Shown here in pieces: positions 8,276-17,580 of a stretch of DNA of 64,000 nt. Position 1 is the stretch's first letter. The number at the start of each line of letters is the position of its first letter. Under the pieces are notes generated by a model. That model was not told the origin of the DNA and did no database searches. It saw only the letters and a program-made list of their open reading frames with translations. Made by a program: the position numbers and the translations under genes. Location: positions 1-64,000 of the forward strand of contig VEPN01000002.1 in the NCBI GenBank assembly GCA_012026835.1. Reading direction: 5' to 3'. Source of the DNA: Candidatus Methanoperedens sp. Its GTDB lineage: Archaea; Halobacteriota; Methanosarcinia; Methanosarcinales; Methanoperedenaceae.

Positions 8276-11050
8276 TCAATCCCGCACCATTTCGGCTTCC
8301 GTCCGCGTTACCTGTGAGCCTTCCATTCCCTTGTGCTCCACATCCATGTTTCCAAGTTCCTCTTGTTTCAGGTCAAGGGTCGCCTTTACCGTGTCATCAT
8401 TTGGGAACTCAAGAGTAAATCCCATTTCTTTCATAAGGCTGATAGCGCGGTAGTTATTAGGCAGCATCACAGCATGGACTTCATCAAGTTTTTTATCCTT
8501 ACTGATTTCAATTATGTAATCCACGAGTTTCAGCCCCAGTCCCATGCCCTGCCAGGGGTCGGCAACACCAAAGACTATCTCGCCGCTTTTTCCATCAGGT
8601 TCAACAAAAAGTCTTACCACACCCGCTATTTTTCTGCGCCCTCCATCTTCAGTCTCTGCTGCGATTGCTACTTCCCTGTCGTAATCTATATTGGTGTACC
8701 TGACGCTGAACTCATGCGCCAGAGGTTCTCTGATGGTTTCAAAGAACCTGAAGCGTCTGGACTCCTCTGAGAGACTGTGGAACATTTCAAGCCACAGGGG
8801 CTCATCCTCTGGCTTGATAGGTCGCAGGATGATTGTTTTTCCATTGCGCAGCTTCCATAAAGTCCTGTACTTTTCCGGATACGGGCTAATCACCAGGTGC
8901 GCATAAGGTTCAGTTTTTGCAAGTACGCGCTCTTTATCGATTACTGCCCGCGCATCAAGAACAAAAGCATCCTTTTCATCTATTAATAGCGGATTCATCT
9001 CAATTTCCCGAAACTGCGGAAAATCAACAAGCATCTGGGAAAACCGCACCATTATCTCCTCCAGAAGCAGAATATTGGCAGGCGGGATATCCCTGTAGCC
9101 TTTCAGAAGTTGATACACCTTAGTTTCCTCCATCATCCTTCTGGCTAATGTTTGATTCAGCGGTGGAAGCCCGACAGCAATGTCCCTGTAAAGCTCAACA
9201 TCAGTGCCTCCTCTCCCGAATACCATTACAGGACCAAAGAGAGGGTCGGTCCTGGCTCCAAGAATAATCTCATGACCGCGTTTTTTTACCATGGGCTGAA
9301 CTGTAACGCCCTGGATTTGTGCATTGGGTGCATATTCCCTGGCCCGGCGTAATATCTCATCAAATGCCATCCTGATTTCAGCCTCAGAATTAATATTAAG
9401 AATAACCCCTCCAGCATCTGTTTTATGGATTATCTGGGGTGAAAGAATCTTAAGAACCACAGGATAGCCAGTCTGCAAAGCGCACAGAACCGCTTCATCC
9501 GCAGTTTTTGCAACTAAAGTTTTTACAACCGGGATATTATAATGATCAAGCAGTTGTTTTGATTCCATTTCTGTCAATATTTCACGGTTTTCCAGGGCCG
9601 CTTCTTTTAAGATAATTACCAGTGGGCGTCTGGGTGGAGTACTGTCCACAGGCAGTTCTGCCGGAGTCTCGTAAAGTAACTCCAGGTTACGTTTATACTG
9701 GTACATGTACATGTACGTTGCAACTGCCTGTTCAGGCGTATAATATGTGGGAATGCCGCTTTCGGTAAAAATACGGTTTGCCTCTTCTACATCTTCATAA
9801 CCCATGAAGGATGTGAGGTAGGTCTTGCAGAAACCCTCGGCTTTACATATATCTACAATACTTTTTGCAATTTCAGCAGGGTCGGAACCGCCCTGGGGTG
9901 TATAGATTATCAGTACACCTTCAATATTTTTATCCCTGAAGCATGCCTCTACTGTAGTCCGATACCTGTCGGCTCTGGCATCTCCCAGGATATCGATGGG
10001 ATTTCCCCTGCTCCAGTAAGGAGGCAGAACATGGTTTAACGTCTCTATTGTTCCGGGACTCAGTTTAGCCAGCCTGCCTCCTCTGGCTATAAGCGCGTCC
10101 GCAGCCATTACCCCGGGACCTCCGGCATTGGTAATAATGACAAGGTTAGGGCCTCTTGGGAGGGGCTGCCTGCCCAGTGCCTCGGCACAGTTGAACAGGT
10201 CTGCTATTTCCTCGACGCGTACCACCCCTGCACGTTTAAAGGCTGCGTCATATACCATGTCTTCGCCTGTGAGCGACCCTGTATGGGAAGCTGCCGCCTT
10301 TGCGCTCTCAATGAATCTCCCGGCCTTTATCACTATCATAGGTTTAGTCCTTGCAAAGTGCCTTGCAGCGCTCATGAACTTCCTGGCGTTAGTAATCCCC
10401 TCAATATACATCAGTATGCTCTTTGTTTTCGGGTCTGTGCCGAAATAGTCTATCAAATCCCCGAAATCCACATCAATCATCGAGCCTACGGAAACGAAAT
10501 TACTAAAGCCGATATTTTCATGTGTAGCTATGTCCAGGATAGCTGAGCCCAGTGCGCCGCTCTGGGAAATGAATGCAATGCTGCCTGAACTGATGGTCTT
10601 GGGTATGAAAGTTGCATTAAGACCGATATCAGGGTGGATAATGCCCAGGCAGTTTGGTCCTATAATTTGCAGATTGTATCTCTTCTTTATCTCAAGAATT
10701 CTGTCTTCTAATACCTTACCTGCAGGTCCAATCTCCTTAAAGCCGGCTGAGATAATGATTATTCCGCTGATTCCTGCCCTTCCGCATTGTTCCAGCACTT
10801 CAGGAACGGTTTTAGCAGGGGTGGAAATTATAGCGAGGTCAACAACTTCAGGCAACTGCTCTACTGTCTTGTAAGCTTTAAAACCGAGAATCTCAGGTTT
10901 GCGGATGTTGACAGGATACACATTTCCTTTGTATCCGGGTTCTGTGAGGTTTTTCATTAATATATACCCGACAGAACCTTCTTCATCGCTTGCCCCGACT
11001 ATTGCAATATTTCTTGGACTAAATATCTTGTCCAGATTTAATGTAACCAT
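8276..11050 (-). CDS. ADP-forming acyl-CoA synthetase fused to a GNAT acetyltransferase
   Basis: About 924 residues from the ATG that precedes the family start VTLNLDKIFSPRNIAIVGAS. Domain order: CoA-binding Rossmann domain, succinyl-CoA-ligase-like domains with the catalytic-His motif ASHTGSLTGED, an ATP-grasp domain (GYPVVLKI, HKTDAGGV), and a C-terminal GNAT domain of about 150 residues with the acetyl-CoA loop WQGMGLG. The first parts match acetate-CoA ligase (ADP-forming), which makes ATP from acyl-CoA. The fusion matches the Pat/PatZ type of protein-lysine acetyltransferases. The His motif is kept, so I cannot say whether it acts as a synthetase, an acetyltransferase with a sensing domain, or both. 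Confidence 0.85.
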   Translation of the reverse strand: MVTLNLDKIFSPRNIAIVGASDEEGSVGYILMKNLTEPGYKGNVYPVNIRKPEILGFKAYKTVEQLPEVVDLAIISTPAKTVPEVLEQCGRAGISGIIIISAGFKEIGPAGKVLEDRILEIKKRYNLQIIGPNCLGIIHPDIGLNATFIPKTISSGSIAFISQSGALGSAILDIATHENIGFSNFVSVGSMIDVDFGDLIDYFGTDPKTKSILMYIEGITNARKFMSAARHFARTKPMIVIKAGRFIESAKAAASHTGSLTGEDMVYDAAFKRAGVVRVEEIADLFNCAEALGRQPLPRGPNLVIITNAGGPGVMAADALIARGGRLAKLSPGTIETLNHVLPPYWSRGNPIDILGDARADRYRTTVEACFRDKNIEGVLIIYTPQGGSDPAEIAKSIVDICKAEGFCKTYLTSFMGYEDVEEANRIFTESGIPTYYTPEQAVATYMYMYQYKRNLELLYETPAELPVDSTPPRRPLVIILKEAALENREILTEMESKQLLDHYNIPVVKTLVAKTADEAVLCALQTGYPVVLKILSPQIIHKTDAGGVILNINSEAEIRMAFDEILRRAREYAPNAQIQGVTVQPMVKKRGHEIILGARTDPLFGPVMVFGRGGTDVELYRDIAVGLPPLNQTLARRMMEETKVYQLLKGYRDIPPANILLLEEIMVRFSQMLVDFPQFREIEMNPLLIDEKDAFVLDARAVIDKERVLAKTEPYAHLVISPYPEKYRTLWKLRNGKTIILRPIKPEDEPLWLEMFHSLSEESRRFRFFETIREPLAHEFSVRYTNIDYDREVAIAAETEDGGRRKIAGVVRLFVEPDGKSGEIVFGVADPWQGMGLGLKLVDYIIEISKDKKLDEVHAVMLPNNYRAISLMKEMGFTLEFPNDDTVKATLDLKQEELGNMDVEHKGMEGSQVTRTEAEMVRD

Positions 11051-11110
11051 GAGAGAATCCCCTATTACGGAAGTATAGGCATGATGTAAAATAAAACTTT
11101 GCGTTACCAA

Positions 11111-11377
11111 AATACATATATATAAGCATACGCATGTAGATTCTAATTATAATGATGATTTAATTTTAGGAGCGAGCAGAGGGCAATGAAACTCCTTTAA
11201 TCAGTACACTATATCTATAAGTACGGTGGTGGCTAAAACGACAGCCTGTGGAGTGATAATCAAGGTTGTATATTAGGGATGACATAAAAACTTTTGCATA
11301 TCCATCAGCCTCGATTATGACCTGAAAATGTGAAACTTTGTAGTTTTTGTAATCGAAAAATTAAAGGAGGCAAGCCA
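11111..11377. promoter_or_regulatory. Divergent control region between acyl-CoA synthetase and the injection-system locus
   Basis: No gene in 267 bases. On the left a TATA-like run (acatatatataagc) points to the synthetase gene on the minus strand. On the right, ctatatctataag (about 11209-11221) and gacataaaaac (about 11280) are the best TATA candidates for the injection-system operon, whose first open frame starts at 11378 behind a strong aaaggagg ribosome site. No operator symmetry stands out. Confidence 0.4.
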
Positions 11378-11500
11378 ATGTCAGAAAAGAATAAATGGGC
11401 AGCAGATGCCCGTGGGAGACCGGGAATTCCGGCATCTCAAGTTAGTATCGTTGAAGACTATAACGCGATCAAATCACATATCTTAACGAGGAGGGTTTAA
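11378..11500 (+). CDS. 40-aa small protein at the head of the injection-system locus
   Basis: A 40-residue frame (starts MSEKNKWAADARGRPGIP, ends KSHILTRRV) has one of the strongest ribosome sites in the window, aaaggagg eight bases before the ATG. Its stop codon lies two bases before the sheath start, and the sheath ribosome site (gaggaggg) is inside its last codons. This tight arrangement indicates translation coupled to the sheath. I do not recognise the protein. It could be a small structural or assembly factor, or serve mainly to set sheath translation. Confidence 0.65.
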   Translation: MSEKNKWAADARGRPGIPASQVSIVEDYNAIKSHILTRRV

Positions 11501-11501
11501 A

Positions 11502-13772
11502 ATGCCAGTTCTACCAACCTATCCTGGCGTTTACATCGAGGAGATTCCCAGCGGCGTGAGAACCATCATGGGAGTCAGTACCTCAGTGGCAGGATTCATA
11601 GGAACAGCAAAAAGCGGTCCAATCAATAAAGCAGTTCACATCCTTAATTACAGCGACTATGAACGCCGTTTTGGCGGTCTGTCTGAAGATTCGGAGATGA
11701 GCTATGCAGTGCGCCAGTTTTTCAACAACGGTGGCACCGATGCCTGGGTAGTAAGAGTTGCCAAGGATGCCTCAGCAGCCTTTAAGGTTTTGCAAAATAG
11801 CACTGCTGAGGATGTATTGAAGATTACTGCATTGGATGAGGGCAAGATGGGTAATAATATAGAAGTCCGCGTAGATTATAAAGCCAGCAACCCTGCAAGC
11901 ACCTTCAACATAAGCTTTAATGATGAGACATTTTTAGATCTTTCAATGAACAGCCAGGACCCGCGTTATGTTGAAGACATTATTAACGGCGTATCCCAGT
12001 TAGTGGAAGTTAAAAGAGAACACGACCTTGCAGGCATTGGCACAGGTACAAGCATCAGTGGCGAAATTACAGATATAGCTGACTTACTCGATAATACTCA
12101 CGATCAGATGCGTATCTCGGTAAACGGCTCTCTGCCGGTTAGCGTGCAGATTGCCCTCCCTGTTGCTGGTGCTGACGTGGCAGCCAGGTTAGCCGCACTC
12201 TGCAGTGCAATCCAGGCGAAAGTACGTGCAGCTGCTAATGGTAATACAGCACTTTCCAGCTTTACCTGCGCCCCCAATGATGATGACAATCGTATAGTAA
12301 TGGCATCAGGCGAAGCAGGTGAATCATCCAGTGTACGCGTGTTAGCGGGTCTTCGCAATGATGCTGCGGGCCGTTTGAAACTTGGAACCATTAACGGAGG
12401 TGTTGAGACTGACGCCGTTTCTACCATCCGCCCGGTTGAGTGCCCTGATCACGGTACCCTTACCAGCGGCGTCATAGTCGCCGCTGACCTCACCGGCCCC
12501 CCGGCACTGCCCGGTGCTGATAATAGCAAATTCTATATAAGCATAGACGGTTACGGCCCTGACACCGTTGACATAGGCACCGGAGCCGCCGCCGGTGCCA
12601 CATTCCTGGAGCATCTCCAGAGCATTGCAAGCCGCATCCAGACCAAGGTGCGGGAGATTAAACCCGCCAATCCAGGTTACGCAAGCTTCACATGTACTGT
12701 TACCGATGCCCTGCAGAAGCGGCTGGTACTGGCTTCAGGCAGCCGCGGAGCTGGTTCTACGGTGGTAGTAAGCGGGGTCTCTGGAGATGGCCTGGCTGAA
12801 GGTTTGAAATTATTAACAGGTGCAACCGCCAACACTCCGGCTAATATAATGTTACAGGAAGGCAATGAGTTCCCCTTTACAGAAGCTGAAGCTTATAATA
12901 TCTATATAGCCAGCCGTTTGGACCGCAAAGGAATCTATGCTCTGGAAAGCGTTGATATCTTTAACCTGCTCTGCCTGCCCGGAGTTACAGATAGCGGTAT
13001 TCTGATGGATGCTGATGCGTACTGTAAAGAAAGAAGGGCTTTCCTTATTGCCGACGCACCGCGTACAACAAAGAAACCATCGGATATGGTCAAACTTATT
13101 TCAGGTACCGCACTTCCAAAAACAGATTACGGTGCAGTTTACTACCCGTGGATCAGGATAGGCAACCCATTAAAAGGCGGAAAGCTACGAACATGCGCTC
13201 CATGCGGCACGATCGCAGGATTATATGCCCGCACAGACAGTACGCGCGGTGTATGGAAGGCTCCTGCAGGTACAGATGCCACACTCAATGGAGTACAGGG
13301 AGTTGAATACACCCTGACCGATATGGAGAACGGTACTCTTAACCCTCTTGGGGTTAATTGCATACGTGTTTTCCCTGTCTTTGGCGCTGTAGGCTGGGGC
13401 GCCCGCACTTTGCGCGGGGCTGACCAGATGGCATCTGAATACAAGTATATCCCTGTCCGCAGGGTTGCGCTTTATATCGAGGAGAGTTTATATCGCGGCA
13501 CCAAGTGGGTGGTATTTGAGCCAAATGACGAGCCTCTCTGGTCGCAGATCAGATTGAACATCGGCGCTTTCATGCATTCCCTTTTCCGCCAGGGTGCTTT
13601 CCAGGGCAAAACACCAAAAGAGGCATACTTTGTCAAATGTGACAAAGAGACCACGACACAGGATGATATAAACCGCGGAATAGTCAACATCCTGGTCGGT
13701 TTTGCCCCATTAAAACCAGCAGAGTTCGTAATCATCAAGATCCAGCAGATGGCAGGTCAGATACAGACATAA
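11502..13772 (+). CDS. Contractile tail sheath protein (eCIS)
   Basis: A 756-residue sheath subunit. The N-terminus (PTYPGVYIEEIPSGVRTI) and C-terminal domain (RRVALYIEESLYRGTKWVVF, then NRGIVNILVGFAPLKPAEFV) are the signatures of phage-tail and Afp/PVC sheaths, which contract to drive the inner tube into a target. Between them lies a large insertion in which two stretches, about residues 195-300 and 330-442, repeat the same pattern: an ISV/ISI-x-G strand, a helix with QAKVRA/QTKVRE, SFTC, then MASG/LASG. This suggests a duplicated surface-exposed decoration domain. Only one sheath gene is present, whereas Afp has three. Confidence 0.95.
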   Translation: MPVLPTYPGVYIEEIPSGVRTIMGVSTSVAGFIGTAKSGPINKAVHILNYSDYERRFGGLSEDSEMSYAVRQFFNNGGTDAWVVRVAKDASAAFKVLQNSTAEDVLKITALDEGKMGNNIEVRVDYKASNPASTFNISFNDETFLDLSMNSQDPRYVEDIINGVSQLVEVKREHDLAGIGTGTSISGEITDIADLLDNTHDQMRISVNGSLPVSVQIALPVAGADVAARLAALCSAIQAKVRAAANGNTALSSFTCAPNDDDNRIVMASGEAGESSSVRVLAGLRNDAAGRLKLGTINGGVETDAVSTIRPVECPDHGTLTSGVIVAADLTGPPALPGADNSKFYISIDGYGPDTVDIGTGAAAGATFLEHLQSIASRIQTKVREIKPANPGYASFTCTVTDALQKRLVLASGSRGAGSTVVVSGVSGDGLAEGLKLLTGATANTPANIMLQEGNEFPFTEAEAYNIYIASRLDRKGIYALESVDIFNLLCLPGVTDSGILMDADAYCKERRAFLIADAPRTTKKPSDMVKLISGTALPKTDYGAVYYPWIRIGNPLKGGKLRTCAPCGTIAGLYARTDSTRGVWKAPAGTDATLNGVQGVEYTLTDMENGTLNPLGVNCIRVFPVFGAVGWGARTLRGADQMASEYKYIPVRRVALYIEESLYRGTKWVVFEPNDEPLWSQIRLNIGAFMHSLFRQGAFQGKTPKEAYFVKCDKETTTQDDINRGIVNILVGFAPLKPAEFVIIKIQQMAGQIQT

Positions 13773-13785
13773 GGAGGAAAAAAAT

Positions 13786-14304
13786 ATGGCACAATTTAGC
13801 GTAAATGCATCCAGGTTCGATCCGTATAAGAGCTTTAAATTCAGGGTAAAGTGGGATGGACGATACGTGGCAGGGATCAATAAGGTCAGCGCCCTCAAGC
13901 GTACAACTGATGTTGTCACATACCGCGAGGGAGGGGATCCAAGCTCAGTCCGCAAGTCCCCGGGACAGACCAAATACGATCCCGTAACACTGGAACGCGG
14001 TGTTACTCACGACAAGGATTTTGAACAGTGGGCAAACAAGGTCTGGAACTACGGGTCTAATATCGAGGTCTCACTCAAGGATTTCCGCAAGGATCTCATT
14101 ATCGAAGTCTATAACGAAGCAGGACAGCTTGCTATTGCCTATAAATTGTACCGTTGCTGGGTATCCGAATTCCAGGCCCTTCCAGGGCTTGATGCAAGCG
14201 GCAACGCCGTGGCGATACAGACCTTAAAGCTTGAAAATGAAGGCTGGGAACGTGACTACGAAGTAAGCGAGCCTGAAGAACCCACCTTCACTGAACCCAG
14301 CTAA
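13786..14304 (+). CDS. Inner tube protein (gp19/Hcp-like, eCIS)
   Basis: A 172-residue tube subunit beginning MAQFSVNASRFDPYKSFKF. It has the family core VKWDGRYVAGINKVSALKR, an RKSPGQTKYDPVTLERG stretch and a C-terminal beta half with YRCWVSEFQALPGLDASG. Such proteins stack as hexameric rings to form the tube inside the sheath, through which cargo can be loaded. It has a strong ribosome site (aaggagg) and follows the sheath by 13 bases, the usual order in contractile systems. Confidence 0.93.
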   Translation: MAQFSVNASRFDPYKSFKFRVKWDGRYVAGINKVSALKRTTDVVTYREGGDPSSVRKSPGQTKYDPVTLERGVTHDKDFEQWANKVWNYGSNIEVSLKDFRKDLIIEVYNEAGQLAIAYKLYRCWVSEFQALPGLDASGNAVAIQTLKLENEGWERDYEVSEPEEPTFTEPS

Positions 14305-14306
14305 CC

Positions 14307-15080
14307 ATGCTCTACCCGGCAACTATGCACTCCACGCGGCTAACCATGCGTCCCATGTCGGCACAGGACATCCTTAATACCTGGGAACAGGGGCAGAACC
14401 AGCATCCTCTGGATAAGGCGCTGACCCTGCTTTTCCCTTCTTTCCCTGATTCAACAAAGGATGAACTGGCGACGCTCACTATCGGACAGCGGGATGCCTT
14501 TCTCCTGTCGGCCAGGGAACTCGTATTCGGAGGCAGGTTAAATCTTTTTGCCAGGTGCCCACAGTGCCAGGAACGCCTTGAGTTCTCCATGTCAACAAAA
14601 GATATATGCGCGGTTAAGGAACCGCATGAACCGGGAAGTATCTTTGAACTGGCAGCAGGTGATTTCGTTCTGCGGTTCCGCCTGCCCGACAGTATAGACC
14701 TGGCAGAAACCGCAGGATGCAGGGATGTTGCCGCGGCGCGTATGATGCTTGTAGAGCTGTGTGTGCAGCAAGCATTCCATAATGGTACGGAAATTCCTGG
14801 CAGGGAGTTGCCTGAAGAGATAGTAGGGCGTCTCTCAAAGCGCATGGCTGAATGCGATACGAGGGCTGAGGTTCTGCTTGACCTGCGCTGTCCTGCATGT
14901 GATCACACCTGGCAGATGCTTTTTGATGTTGTATCGTTTTTCTGGGCAGAGATAAGTTCACACGCCAGGCGGCTGCTTGAAGAGGTACATACTCTTGCCC
15001 GTGCATACGGCTGGAGCGAGTCTGATATACTGTCAATGAGCCAGAGGCGGCGGCAGTTTTATCTCGATATGGTGGATTGA
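14307..15080 (+). CDS. gp26-like baseplate/assembly protein with two Cys pairs
   Basis: A 257-residue protein of the T4 gp26-like family found after the tube gene in eCIS loci. Starts MLYPATMHSTRLTMRPMSAQD and contains TIGQRDAFLLSARELVFGG. Two Cys pairs, ARCPQC (about residues 74-79) and LRCPACDH (about 193-200), could form a zinc ribbon. The C-terminal helix ends SMSQRRRQFYLDMVD. In related systems this protein helps baseplate or tube assembly. It starts two bases after the tube stop, and its own stop codon sits inside a tandem 19-bp repeat. Confidence 0.8.
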   Translation: MLYPATMHSTRLTMRPMSAQDILNTWEQGQNQHPLDKALTLLFPSFPDSTKDELATLTIGQRDAFLLSARELVFGGRLNLFARCPQCQERLEFSMSTKDICAVKEPHEPGSIFELAAGDFVLRFRLPDSIDLAETAGCRDVAAARMMLVELCVQQAFHNGTEIPGRELPEEIVGRLSKRMAECDTRAEVLLDLRCPACDHTWQMLFDVVSFFWAEISSHARRLLEEVHTLARAYGWSESDILSMSQRRRQFYLDMVD

Positions 15081-15111
15081 TGTTTAATTGGCGGATTGGT
15101 GTTTAATTGGC
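15074..15111 (+). repeat. Tandem 19-bp duplication across a stop/start junction
   Basis: Two direct copies of ggattgatgtttaattggc lie end to end, differing at one base (gga ttg A/G tg). The first copy contains the TGA stop of the gp26-like gene. The second contains the TTG start chosen for the next gene. Because 19 is not a multiple of three, gain or loss of a copy would change which upstream codons are in frame. Confidence 0.9.
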
Positions 15112-16345
15112 TGATTTTCTATCAAGACTGGTTGAAAGAACCTACGGTTTGACGCAGGTAGCGGAGCCATTAATCGCTCCATCCTTCGCCGCCGCATCTG
15201 TCATGGAATACACGGAAAGTCCGGTCTTTGATATCAAGGATGGGATGCATCAGGGTGTCTCCCAGCCGCGCGGTATTACGCAGGCTGTTGCGCATCCGGG
15301 TTACGATGCAGGCATAAAGGAAAATGGTACAATCACCGGTACCGGGAGTAGTCTTTTTGAAGTAAAGCCTGCCGGACATCAGGTGATATCAGGGCATGAA
15401 CAGCCCGGTTTTGATTTGATCCCGGGAGCCATGGCTGAGAAAGTGGGATTTGGCAGGAATATGACTGATGTCTCTCAACAGTTGCCCGAAGATATCCATG
15501 CTGAACATGCGCAGAATGGGGAAAAGACCATTTATCATCCCCAATCAAATTCAATGATCCCCGAAATACCGATTGAAAATGAAAACAGCCCTGAAAGCGG
15601 GAGAACTGAGATTATGGCGGCAGAAAAAAAGAGCGTCTACCAGCCTGAGAGAAACCTTAATATTACGGGGACGCCGGAGGATGAAGTGCCCGGTGATTCT
15701 AAAAAGGCAATCAAAGAAAACACGAAATCCTTGAAAGATACCCCTCGCGTTTTTCAGGTTCAACCGGAACGCATATCTCATGAACTGCAAACCGACAGCG
15801 CCGATCCGGGACACCTCCGGAAACCGGGGGATAAATATCAAACGATAGAAACTATTAATCAAAGCGAATTTCAGATTGCCGCAAGTCACGAGCTCTCTGC
15901 AATGATTAATCTGATGGACTCTGCCGAAAGGGAGCCTGCAAAACCAGGATATGTATATCACCATGCCATAAAGCCGGGAACAATGTTGCAGCATGAAATA
16001 TCTCTTCCTGACAGGAAAATATATCAAACAGATCGCACAGGCGAATCGTACATCTCCAATCAAAAAAGGCGTGAAATCCAGGATTCCCTGACTTTAGCAA
16101 CCATTGCCGGAACTCCTGATCCAAGAAGAAAGCTTTATCAGAATTCCAGTGCTGTGGCCAACAGGAACCCTCCTGAGAAACATATTGAGGAATCACATTC
16201 AACAAATCCTGCGATCAGGGTGACCATAGGGCGTGTAGAAGTCAGGGCTGCAACAAAGCCTGCACAGGTGAGCGTCCCTTCCAGGCAAAACCCCGCCCTC
16301 TCGTTGAATGATTATCTGAAAAAAAGAAATGGGAATACATTATGA
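15107..16345 (+). CDS. Low-complexity linker protein of the injection system
   Basis: A 412-residue protein with two ordered ends and a long disordered middle. The N-terminus ADFLSRLVERTYGLTQVAEP and the C-terminus (IRVTIGRVEVRA, then PALSLNDYLKKR) look conserved in eCIS loci as far as I recall. The middle is hydrophilic and rich in Pro, Glu, His and Ser, without repeats clear enough to define a fold. It probably bridges two parts of the particle or tethers it. It does not look like the long helical tape measure of Afp14. The start is a TTG in a 19-bp repeat; it overlaps the following gene by four bases. Confidence 0.7.
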   Translation: MADFLSRLVERTYGLTQVAEPLIAPSFAAASVMEYTESPVFDIKDGMHQGVSQPRGITQAVAHPGYDAGIKENGTITGTGSSLFEVKPAGHQVISGHEQPGFDLIPGAMAEKVGFGRNMTDVSQQLPEDIHAEHAQNGEKTIYHPQSNSMIPEIPIENENSPESGRTEIMAAEKKSVYQPERNLNITGTPEDEVPGDSKKAIKENTKSLKDTPRVFQVQPERISHELQTDSADPGHLRKPGDKYQTIETINQSEFQIAASHELSAMINLMDSAEREPAKPGYVYHHAIKPGTMLQHEISLPDRKIYQTDRTGESYISNQKRREIQDSLTLATIAGTPDPRRKLYQNSSAVANRNPPEKHIEESHSTNPAIRVTIGRVEVRAATKPAQVSVPSRQNPALSLNDYLKKRNGNTL

Positions 16346-17580
16346 GCAATTTCCTTGCTATAGCTACCGTAACTGCAACCCTGTGCCGGATGTTGCAGGC
16401 TGGCATGATCAATGATGTAACAGGAGCAGGTGCAACATCAGTCCGTCCTAACGCAACTGATAGCGGAACCCCCACTACAGGGGTGAATGTATATCTTTAC
16501 CAGGTCACCCCGAATGCATCCTTACGCGGCTGGGACCTGCCCACCCGTTCATCCGGAGGAGAGCTTGTCCAGCGCCCTTTGGTGGCCCTCGATCTTCATT
16601 ATTTATTGACCTTCTATGGAGAGGAGAGCGAGTTGCTGCCACAGCGTCTTCTTGGAAGCGCTGTAAAAGCTTTACATGCGCAGCCGGTTCTGACAAGGAA
16701 AATGATTGAACAAACGATACAGGAGACCGCATATCTGGAAAAATCCAACCTTGCGGATGCAATCGAGAGCATCAAATTCACTCCCATTCCTCTGTCCCTT
16801 GAAGAGCTGTCGAAACTCTGGTCTATCTTCTTCCAGACTGCATACAGGCTGTCAATAGCCTATCTGGGAACGGTCGTCATGATAGAAAGCGAAGATTCGC
16901 CGCAAAAGGCGCTCCCTGTCCGGGATCGAAATGTTTATGTCATGCCTTTCCGCCAGCCGGTAATTGAAAGGATTGTATCAAAGGATGGGGAGGAAAAACC
17001 CATATTTTCTGACAGCACGATTCTGATTCATGGAAAAAAACTTCGGGGAGATATCACAAAGGTTAGAATAGGAGGGATTGATATCCAGCCTCTTTCCGGA
17101 AATATACGCGATACACATATCAGTATGCAACTGCCGCCAGGTTTGCATGCAGGAATACTGGGTGTCCAGGTATTTCACCAGATTATGATGGGGACTCCGC
17201 CAGTTCCTCATAAAGGTGTTGAGTCAGCCATCGTGCCATTTGTCCTGTATCCATCTATTACAGATAACATCGATGTAACCGAATACCCCGAAGACGGCCA
17301 GGATCTGACAATCAAACTTAAACCCACCCTTGGAAAGAAGCAACGTGTGGCCCTGATGATGAATCCCCTGCCTGGCAATGAAGGAATATCATATTATTTT
17401 ACTGCGGTATCAAGAAATGAAGACTCGGATTCCATAACTATCCGTGTTTCTAATGTTGAGCCGGGCGATTATCTCGTCCGTGTGCAGGTGGATGGTGCAC
17501 AAAGTCCATTAATAGTGGATACCAATCCTGCCAGTCCCACGTTCAATCAGTATACCGGACCAAAGGTGACGATCCCATGA
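16342..17580 (+). CDS. Tail-end cap protein with DUF4255 domain (Pvc16/Afp16-like)
   Basis: A 412-residue protein. Residues about 1-190 match DUF4255: they start MSNFLAIATVTATLCRMLQ and include NVYLYQVTPNASLR and ALDLHYLLTFYG. This is the family of the cap that ends tube and sheath growth in Afp/PVC particles. Residues about 200-412 carry an Ig/IPT-like beta region (ILIHGKKLRGDITKVRIGG) and a second beta domain. The start overlaps the preceding stop (ATGA), and the ATPase start overlaps its own stop in the same way, indicating strict co-translation. Confidence 0.85.
   Translation: MSNFLAIATVTATLCRMLQAGMINDVTGAGATSVRPNATDSGTPTTGVNVYLYQVTPNASLRGWDLPTRSSGGELVQRPLVALDLHYLLTFYGEESELLPQRLLGSAVKALHAQPVLTRKMIEQTIQETAYLEKSNLADAIESIKFTPIPLSLEELSKLWSIFFQTAYRLSIAYLGTVVMIESEDSPQKALPVRDRNVYVMPFRQPVIERIVSKDGEEKPIFSDSTILIHGKKLRGDITKVRIGGIDIQPLSGNIRDTHISMQLPPGLHAGILGVQVFHQIMMGTPPVPHKGVESAIVPFVLYPSITDNIDVTEYPEDGQDLTIKLKPTLGKKQRVALMMNPLPGNEGISYYFTAVSRNEDSDSITIRVSNVEPGDYLVRVQVDGAQSPLIVDTNPASPTFNQYTGPKVTIP

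Noticed and set aside
15551-16063. Long minus-strand frames opposite the linker protein gene and elsewhere in the eCIS locus
   Set aside because: They are shadows of the plus-strand genes, with Cys/Arg/Leu-rich nonsense and no ribosome sites.
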